64,000 nt of DNA from the NCBI GenBank assembly GCA_035531775.1, contig DATKSG010000068.1:25301-89300 (forward strand), in the 5' to 3' direction. Below, one piece after another: positions 54,506 to 64,000 of the stretch (position 1 is its first letter; each line of letters starts with the position of its first letter). Made by a program: the position numbers and the translations under genes. The notes under the pieces are model-generated. The model worked only from the letters and a program-made list of their open reading frames with translations. It was not told the DNA's origin and made no database searches. This DNA comes from DATKSG01 sp035531775 (GTDB lineage: Bacteria > Actinomycetota > Acidimicrobiia > Acidimicrobiales > UBA8190).

Positions 54506-54877
54506 TCAGGACTCCTTCTTGGCGCCGTAGCGGGAACGGGCCTGGTTGCGCTCGCGCACGCCGGCGGCGTCGAGGGCACCGCGGATTACCTTGTAGCGCA
54601 CGCCGGGAAGGTCCTTCACCCGGCCGCCACGGACGAGGACGATCGAGTGCTCCTGGAGGTTGTGGCCCACCCCGGGGATGTAGGCGCTGACCTCGATGCC
54701 ACTGGTCAAGCGGACCCTGGCCACCTTGCGCAGCGCCGAGTTGGGCTTCTTCGGGGTGGTGGTGAACACGCGGGTGCACACGCCACGGCGCTGGGGGGCG
54801 CCTTTGAGCGCCGGCGTCTTGGTCTTGGACTGCTTGGTCGATCGTCCTTTGCGGACGAGCTGCTCGATCGTGGGCAC
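54506..54877 (-). CDS. rpsL: Ribosomal protein S12
   Basis: Decoding-centre protein. It has 123 residues (VPTIEQLVRKGR). Lys43 (TTTPKKPNSALRK) and Lys88 (GGRVKDLPGVRY) are wild type, so nothing here predicts S12-based streptomycin resistance. The start is GTG at 54877. The 218-nt gap on its 5' side (54878-55095) holds the rpoC terminator and should hold the str promoter, though I see no clear boxes. Confidence 0.97.
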   Translation of the reverse strand: MPTIEQLVRKGRSTKQSKTKTPALKGAPQRRGVCTRVFTTTPKKPNSALRKVARVRLTSGIEVSAYIPGVGHNLQEHSIVLVRGGRVKDLPGVRYKVIRGALDAAGVRERNQARSRYGAKKES

Positions 54878-55060
54878 GCGTGACCTCTCGGCGATGGCAA
54901 TGGAAAGAACCTGCACGGCGGACCACACCGGCCGGTTCGGACTGCGGTTGGGAACTGCGGGTGCGGGCGACGCGCCACCAAGGGCGGGTCGCCACACGAG
55001 CACTCGATGCTAGATCGTACCGTGGCGCCTGGGCAAACGGCCCGAGATCCCCGTGGACCG

Positions 55061-55095
55061 GGCCCCCGGCCGGCGCTCGGCGCGGCCGGGGGGCC
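55061..55095 (-). terminator. rpoBC terminator hairpin abutting the rpoC stop
   Basis: Starts at the base after the rpoC stop codon. The arms ggcccccggcc (55061-55071) and ggccggggggcc (55084-55095) pair over 11 bp with one bulged G. The 12-nt loop can itself fold through gcgc palindromes. No U-tract, which is common for actinobacterial terminators. Confidence 0.65.
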
Positions 55096-59292
<4,197 letters not shown>

Positions 59293-59294
59293 GA

Positions 59295-62200
59295 TCAGAA
59301 GCTCCTCTCCGCAGCGCGGCGTTCGTCTTCCTCATCCGACCCGCGCTCGGGCCGGCTGATGTCGATTCCGAGCTCCTCGGCCGTCCTGAAGACGTCCTCG
59401 TCGAGCTCGCGCATCTCGATCTCCTCACCGGTGGTCGACAGCACCTCGACGTTGAGGCACAGCGACTGCATCTCCTTGATGAGCACCTTGAAGCTCTCGG
59501 GGATGCCCGGCTCGGGGATGTTCTCGCCCTTGACGATGGCCTCGTACACCTTGACCCGGCCGAGCACGTCGTCGGACTTTATGGTGAGCAGCTCCTGAAG
59601 GGCGTATGCCGCGCCATAGGCCTCGAGGGCCCACACTTCCATCTCGCCGAAACGCTGGCCGCCGAATTGGGCCTTACCGCCCAGAGGCTGCTGGGTGATC
59701 ATCGAGTACGGGCCCGTGGAGCGAGCGTGGATCTTGTCGTCCACCAAGTGGGCCAGCTTCAAGATGTAGACGTAGCCCACCGAGATCGGGTTGTCGTACT
59801 GCTCGCCGGTGCGGCCGTTGAACAACGTGGCCTTGCCGTCGGTGCCGATGAGGCGGGTGCCGTCGGCGGAGTCGGAGTGCAGCGCCTCGAACACCTTGCG
59901 GATGGTCGGATGACGGCCGGCGTCCTCCTCCTCGTCCCAGTGCGCCCCATCGAAGGCGGGAGTGGACACCCACACGGCCGGATCGGTGCGCGGCCGGGTC
60001 TTGGACTCGGTGCCACGCGCCGCCTTGGTGGGCGAGGGGCCCGACCCTGGCTCGAGTGTCTCGGCAACGGCCGGACCGCCGGCGCTGGGCTCGGACCCGT
60101 CCCATCCCCATCGGGCGGCATAGCCCAGGTGTGACTCGAGCACCTGGCCCACGTTCATCCGGCTGGGGACACCCAGGGGGTTCAAGATGATGTCGACGGG
60201 GGTACCGTCGGCCAAGAAGGGCATGTCCTCCACCGGGAGGATCTTGGAGATGACGCCCTTGTTGCCGTGACGGCCGGCCAGCTTGTCGCCCTCGGAGATC
60301 TTGCGCTTCTGGGCCACGTACACCCGCACCAGCTGGTTCACCCCGGGGGGCAGCTCGTGAGAGTCCTCACGGGAGAAGACGCGGACGTCGATGACCTTGC
60401 CCGATTCGCCGTGGGGAACCTTGAGCGAGGTGTCGCGCACCTCACGGGCCTTCTCGCCGAAGATGGCGCGCAGGAGGCGCTCCTCGGGGGTCTGCTCCGT
60501 CTCACCCTTGGGCGTGACCTTGCCGACCAGCACGTCGCCGGGACCGACCTCGGCCCCGATGCGGATGATGCCGCGCTCGTCGAGGTCGGCCAGGATCTCC
60601 TCGGACAGGTTCGGGATGTCGCGGGTGATCTCCTCGGCACCGAGCTTGGTGTCGCGGGCGTCCACCTCGTGCTCCTCGATGTGGATCGAGGTGAGCACGT
60701 CGTCGCGCACCAGGCGCTCGGACAGGATGATGGCGTCCTCGAAGTTGTAGCCCTCCCACGGCATGAAGGCCACCAGCAGGTTCTTGCCCAGGGCCAGCTC
60801 GCCGTTGTGGGTGGCGGCACCGTCGGCCAGGATGTCGCCGGTGCTGACCTTCTGGCCCTCGTCGACGATCACCTTCTGGTTGATCGAGGTGTTCTGGTTG
60901 GAACGACGGAACTTGGCCACGGTGTAGTGCTTGCGACCGAGCTCGTGGCCCAGGCGGTCACGCTGGCCGGAGCGGTACTCGACCACGATGTACTCGCCCG
61001 ACACCTCGGCCACCGTGCCTTCGCCCTCGGCCACTAGGACGTCGCCGGCATCCTGGGCGGCGCGAGCCTCCACACCGGTGCCGATGTAGGGCGCCTCGGG
61101 GACGACCAGCGGCACGGCCTGCTTCTGCATGTTGGCGCCCATCAGGGCCCGGTTGGCGTCGTCGTGCTCCACGAAGGGGATGAGAGCCGTAGACACCGAG
61201 ACGATCTGCTTGGGCGAGACGTCCATGAGGTCGACCTCGGTGGGGGGCACGTAGTCGATCTCGCTCGTGGTCCCGTACGAGGTGGTGGTGGCCCCGACCC
61301 GGACGCCGGCGCCTTGCGGGCCTCGTCGGACCAGGACACGCTCGTCGACGAACGCACCGCTCGAGTCCAACTTGGCGTTGGCCTGGGCGATGACGTGCTC
61401 TTCCTCCTCGTCGGCGGCGAGGTAGGTGATCTCGTCGGTTACGCGGCCGTTCACCACCTTGCGGTACGGGGTCTCGATGAACCCGTACTCGTTGACCCGG
61501 GCATAGGTGGCCAGGGCGCCGATCAGGCCGATGTTCGGTCCCTCGGGAGTCTCGATGGGGCACATGCGCCCGTAGTGCGAACTGTGCACGTCCCGGACCT
61601 CGAACCCGGCCCGCTCCCGGCTCAGGCCGCCCGGGCCGAGGGCCGACAGGCGGCGCTTGTGGGCCAGGCCCGACAGCGGGTTGTTCTGGTCCATGAACTG
61701 GCTCAGCTGGCTGGTGCCGAAGAACTCCTTGATGGCGGCGACCACCGGCCGAATGTTGATGAGGGTCTGAGGCGTGATGGCCTCGACATCCTGGGTGGTC
61801 ATGCGCTCGCGCACCACCCGCTCCATGCGCGACAGGCCCACACGGACCTGGTTCTGGATGAGCTCCCCCACCGAGCGGATCCGGCGGTTGGCGAAGTGGT
61901 CCTGGTCGTCGATCCGGTAGCCCGACTCGCCGTCGGCCAGGTGAAGCATGTAGGTGGCTGTGGCCAGGATCTCAGACGCCGAGAGCACTCCCTGGTCGGG
62001 GATGGGGCGCTCCAGGTCGATGTCCAAGATGCCGGAGATGCGCTCGATCTCGGGCCCGAGCTTCCGGTTCAGCTTGTAGCGGCCGACACGGGTGAGGTCG
62101 TAACGCTTGGGATTGAAGAAGGCGTTCTCGAAGTAGCCGCGGGCGGCTTCGGCCGACAGCGGCTCGCCGGGACGGGCTCGCTTGTAGATCTCGAGCAGCG

Positions 62201-62909
62201 CCTCTTCCCGGCTTGGAGCGATGTCGCGCTCCTTCTCCCACTGACCCTCGAGGAAGTCGAAGTGACGGACGAAGCGGGTGAGGAATGCCTCGTCCTCGTA
62301 GCCCAGAGCGCGCAGCAGGACGAAGAGCGACAGGCGGCGCTTGCGGGCCACCCTGGCCCCGGCCGTGACGTCCTTGGACGGCTTGGCCTCGACATCGAAC
62401 TCGATCCACTCACCGCGATAGGGGTGGACGGTGCCCGTGACGATGGTCTTGGCGTCGCGGCCCGGCTGGAAGATGACTCCCGGGGACCGCACCAGCTGGC
62501 TCACCACCACGCGCTCGGTGCCGTTGATGATGAAGGTGCCCTTGTCCGTCATCATGGGGAAGTCCCCCATGAAGACCGTCTGCTCCTTGATTTCGCCGGT
62601 CTGAGCATTCATGAACCGCGCCCGGACGAACACCGGGGCGGCGAAAGTCATGTCCTTCTCCTTGCACTCCTCCTCCTTGAACTTCGGAGGTGGGCGCAGG
62701 TCGGGGTCGGTCGGGTCGAACTCGAGCTCGAGGCTCAGTTGCCCGGTGAAGTCCTCGATGGGGCTGATGTCGGCGAAGGCCTCGGCCAGGCCCCGGTCGA
62801 GGAACCACTTGAAGGAGTCGCGCTGGATGGCGACCAGATCGGGCAGGGCCAGGACCTCGTCGAGGTTGGCGAAGGAGAAACGATCGGGGCTCTTGGACCG
62901 TGCAGGCAA
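59295..62909 (-). CDS. rpoB: RpoB, RNA polymerase beta subunit
   Basis: 1204 residues. The rifampicin pocket (about 393-425) reads FFGTSQLSQFMDQNNPLSGL then AHKRRLSALGPGGLSRERAG. The residues that usually mutate to resistance (Asp516, His526, Ser531 in E. coli numbering) are wild type; the residue before His526 is Ala where M. tuberculosis has Thr. KLAGRHGNKGVIS and the C-terminal GGQRFGEMEVWALEAYGAA are intact. A Ser/Pro/Gly-rich insert follows LGYAARWGW. The start is TTG at 62909, after a strong GGGAGGAG (62915-62923). Confidence 0.98.
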   Translation of the reverse strand: MPARSKSPDRFSFANLDEVLALPDLVAIQRDSFKWFLDRGLAEAFADISPIEDFTGQLSLELEFDPTDPDLRPPPKFKEEECKEKDMTFAAPVFVRARFMNAQTGEIKEQTVFMGDFPMMTDKGTFIINGTERVVVSQLVRSPGVIFQPGRDAKTIVTGTVHPYRGEWIEFDVEAKPSKDVTAGARVARKRRLSLFVLLRALGYEDEAFLTRFVRHFDFLEGQWEKERDIAPSREEALLEIYKRARPGEPLSAEAARGYFENAFFNPKRYDLTRVGRYKLNRKLGPEIERISGILDIDLERPIPDQGVLSASEILATATYMLHLADGESGYRIDDQDHFANRRIRSVGELIQNQVRVGLSRMERVVRERMTTQDVEAITPQTLINIRPVVAAIKEFFGTSQLSQFMDQNNPLSGLAHKRRLSALGPGGLSRERAGFEVRDVHSSHYGRMCPIETPEGPNIGLIGALATYARVNEYGFIETPYRKVVNGRVTDEITYLAADEEEEHVIAQANAKLDSSGAFVDERVLVRRGPQGAGVRVGATTTSYGTTSEIDYVPPTEVDLMDVSPKQIVSVSTALIPFVEHDDANRALMGANMQKQAVPLVVPEAPYIGTGVEARAAQDAGDVLVAEGEGTVAEVSGEYIVVEYRSGQRDRLGHELGRKHYTVAKFRRSNQNTSINQKVIVDEGQKVSTGDILADGAATHNGELALGKNLLVAFMPWEGYNFEDAIILSERLVRDDVLTSIHIEEHEVDARDTKLGAEEITRDIPNLSEEILADLDERGIIRIGAEVGPGDVLVGKVTPKGETEQTPEERLLRAIFGEKAREVRDTSLKVPHGESGKVIDVRVFSREDSHELPPGVNQLVRVYVAQKRKISEGDKLAGRHGNKGVISKILPVEDMPFLADGTPVDIILNPLGVPSRMNVGQVLESHLGYAARWGWDGSEPSAGGPAVAETLEPGSGPSPTKAARGTESKTRPRTDPAVWVSTPAFDGAHWDEEEDAGRHPTIRKVFEALHSDSADGTRLIGTDGKATLFNGRTGEQYDNPISVGYVYILKLAHLVDDKIHARSTGPYSMITQQPLGGKAQFGGQRFGEMEVWALEAYGAAYALQELLTIKSDDVLGRVKVYEAIVKGENIPEPGIPESFKVLIKEMQSLCLNVEVLSTTGEEIEMRELDEDVFRTAEELGIDISRPERGSDEEDERRAAERSF

Positions 62910-62924
62910 CGGTCACTCCTCCCA

Positions 62925-62968
62925 GGTAACGGGGTGGTCGGTGGACGGTAACGGGGTGGTCGGTGGAC
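62925..62968. repeat. 22-bp direct repeat, 2 copies, upstream of rpoB
   Basis: Perfect copies at 62925-62946 and 62947-62968 (core taacggggtggtcggtggac), immediately upstream of the rpoB Shine-Dalgarno. Confidence 0.92.
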
Positions 62969-63000
62969 GAGGTGTTCGTGGTGCTCTGGGGGTCGGCTGG

Positions 63001-63052
63001 GCGGTGGAGCGGTGGGGCGGTGGGGCGGTGGGGCGGTGGGGCGGTGGAGCGG
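63001..63052. repeat. 8-bp tandem repeat, 6.5 copies, upstream of rpoB
   Basis: gcggtggR repeated six times plus gcgg. The period is not a multiple of three, unlike the repeats inside genes. Confidence 0.9.
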
Positions 63053-63376
63053 GTTGGTCGGTTACGTCAGTACTGCGGTTGGCATCGAATCAACCGCAGG
63101 GAGCGGCGACTCCGCCGCGGTTAGCGCCTGTCGGCGCGGTTCACCAGGGCGGAAGCGCCAGGGCGCGCGGCATTCAGCGGTCGAAACCAGAGGGGTGGCG
63201 CGAAAGGCAGGGCACGGCAACCGGACAGCATACGCGTCCGCGCGGGATAAGGCAACCCCTACCTGCTGCCACCGACAGGCTACGGATGGGCCGGGGTGTC
63301 GTCAAGGACCTTCCCGGTCCCGGCGACCCACATGCCTTCCCCCAGCCGTGGCCACGGGCACACTCCGGTTGCCGGC

Positions 63377-63418
63377 CGCTGCCCGTCCCGGCGGCCGTTG
63401 CGGCCGGGACGGGCAGCG
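63377..63418 (-). terminator. Strong hairpin between rplL and rpoB, possible attenuator
   Basis: A 16-bp perfect stem (63377-63392 with 63403-63418; core ctgcccgtcccggc) and a 10-nt loop, 24 nt after the rplL stop. No U-tract. An attenuator at this place is known in E. coli, where it lowers rpoBC expression relative to rplJL. Confidence 0.7.
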
Positions 63419-63442
63419 CCGTGGCACCCCTCGCTTCCGGCC

Positions 63443-63826
63443 TTACTGGATCTCGACGGTGGCGCCGGCCTCCTCGAGCTGGGCCTTGGCCTTGTCGGCC
63501 TCCTCCTTGGCCACTCGCTCGAGCACGGGCTTCGGGGCGCCGTCCACCAGGTCCTTGGCTTCCTTGAGCCCGAGGCTGGTGAGCGACCGGACCTCCTTGA
63601 TGACCTGGATCTTCTTGTCTCCGGCCGCCGTCAGGACCACGGTGAACTCGGTCTTCTCGTCCTCGCCACCTCCGGCGTCGCCACCAGCCGGCGCTGCTGC
63701 TGCCACCGCCACCGGGGCGGCCGCTGTGACGCCGAACTTCTCCTCGAAGTCCTTCAGGAGCTCCGAGAGCTCGAGGACCGTGAGGCTGGCGATCCCGTCG
63801 AGGATCTCGTCCTTGGTAATGGCCAT
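63443..63826 (-). CDS. rplL: Ribosomal protein L7/L12
   Basis: Stalk protein that recruits translation GTPases. It has 127 residues. The N-terminal dimerisation domain (TVLELSELLKDFEEKFG), an Ala/Gly hinge, and the C-terminal domain (KIQVIKEVRSLTSLGLKEAK) are in order. The ATG is at 63826; the 90-nt gap to rplJ holds nothing else I recognise. Confidence 0.98.
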   Translation of the reverse strand: MAITKDEILDGIASLTVLELSELLKDFEEKFGVTAAAPVAVAAAAPAGGDAGGGEDEKTEFTVVLTAAGDKKIQVIKEVRSLTSLGLKEAKDLVDGAPKPVLERVAKEEADKAKAQLEEAGATVEIQ

Positions 63827-63916
63827 TGTCGCTGTGCTCCTTCTGGTTTCTCGAAACTACGTGCGGTCGATTGAGGTGGTCGGTAGGTCGGCTGGAACTT
63901 TGGCCGCCGGGCGGAT

Positions 63917-64000
63917 TCAGGCTTCGGGGGCGGCTTCGGCCTCGGCTTCGGGGGCGGCTTCGGGGGCGGCTTCGGCTTCGGGGGCGGCTTCGGGGGCGGC
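63917..64000 (-). CDS. rplJ: C-terminal end of ribosomal protein L10 (probable), Ala-Pro-Glu repeat tail
   Basis: Only the last 27 codons and the TGA are in the window. They encode a repeat of Ala-Ala-Pro-Glu-Ala and Glu-Ala. The assignment rests on position directly upstream of rplL in the same direction, since the repeat itself has no family signature. A tail like this is not part of typical L10 and fits the pattern of extended ribosomal proteins in this genome. Confidence 0.65.
   Translation of the reverse strand, partial: AAPEAAPEAEAAPEAAPEAEAEAAPEA

Larger units (their letters stand above)
62910..63442. other. rplL-rpoB intergenic region with repeats, no gene supported
   Basis: 533 nt. 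From the rplL side it contains the hairpin at 63377-63418, an unremarkable middle, an 8-bp repeat block (63001-63052), a 22-bp direct repeat (62925-62968) and the rpoB ribosome site. A promoter for rpoBC may lie here, but I cannot identify boxes with confidence. Confidence 0.7.

Noticed and set aside
61600..61730. Rifampicin-resistance genotype in rpoB
   Set aside because: The key residues (Asp516, His526, Ser531 equivalents) are wild type. The neighbouring Thr-to-Ala difference is not one I know to confer resistance.

Overview
The window is high-GC, gene-dense DNA from an actinobacterium, most likely an Acidimicrobiia-like lineage (an inference from gene content and order). The signs are the GC content, heavy use of GTG and TTG starts, a stand-alone GuaB3-type IMP dehydrogenase, zinc-binding (C+) versions of S4, S14, L24 and L36, an HrcA/CIRCE-controlled groESL, and a decaprenylphosphoryl-arabinose (DPA) gene set. 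Nearly every gene is on the minus strand, so transcription runs right to left. Only the three DPA genes (5744-8828) are on the plus strand. I see no tRNA, rRNA, insertion sequence, prophage or CRISPR array.

Read in the direction of transcription, the right half is the fused rif-str-S10-spc-alpha macro-region: rplJ(end)-rplL, rpoB-rpoC, rpsL-rpsG-fusA-tuf, rpsJ-rplC-rplD-rplW-rplB-rpsS-rplV-rpsC-rplP-rpmC-rpsQ, rplN-rplX-rplE-rpsZ-rpsH-rplF-rplR-rpsE-rpmD-rplO-secY-adk-map, then infA-rpmJ-rpsM-rpsK-rpsD-rpoA-rplQ-truA and rplM-rpsI. These make RNA polymerase, ribosomal proteins, elongation and initiation factors and the Sec channel.

Next comes a cell-wall precursor block (glmM, glmS, acpS, nnr, alr), then a hydrolase, a family-4 uracil-DNA glycosylase and the tRNA t6A genes (tsaE, tsaB, tsaD, with rimI). 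After these come groES-groEL, a NUDIX hydrolase, GMP synthesis (guaB3-guaA), a PcrA-like helicase, a membrane-anchored phosphodiester-glycosidase-like protein and a methyltransferase. The convergent plus-strand operon ubiA-dprE1-dprE2 would build DPA for cell-wall arabinan. The left end has a B12-binding mutase subunit, sucC-sucD, and a one-carbon/purine group (purN-purH-folD) in which FolD supplies the formyl-folate used by PurN and PurH.

The unusual signal is a high load of short tandem repeats in or beside housekeeping genes. In coding DNA the units are multiples of three (purH, pcrA, tsaE, nnr, acpS, rpmD, rplV, rplD, rpsC, rpoC, rplJ). They sit mostly in tails or linkers, and many products are much longer than usual. 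In at least four genes (methyltransferase, NUDIX, alr, infA) the last codons and the stop codon are themselves tandemly duplicated downstream. Other notable points are an infA reading frame whose best start is CTG behind a perfect Shine-Dalgarno sequence, a DprE1 with Ala where mycobacteria have the benzothiazinone-reactive Cys387, and strong hairpins just downstream of rpsG, fusA, rplL and rpoC.
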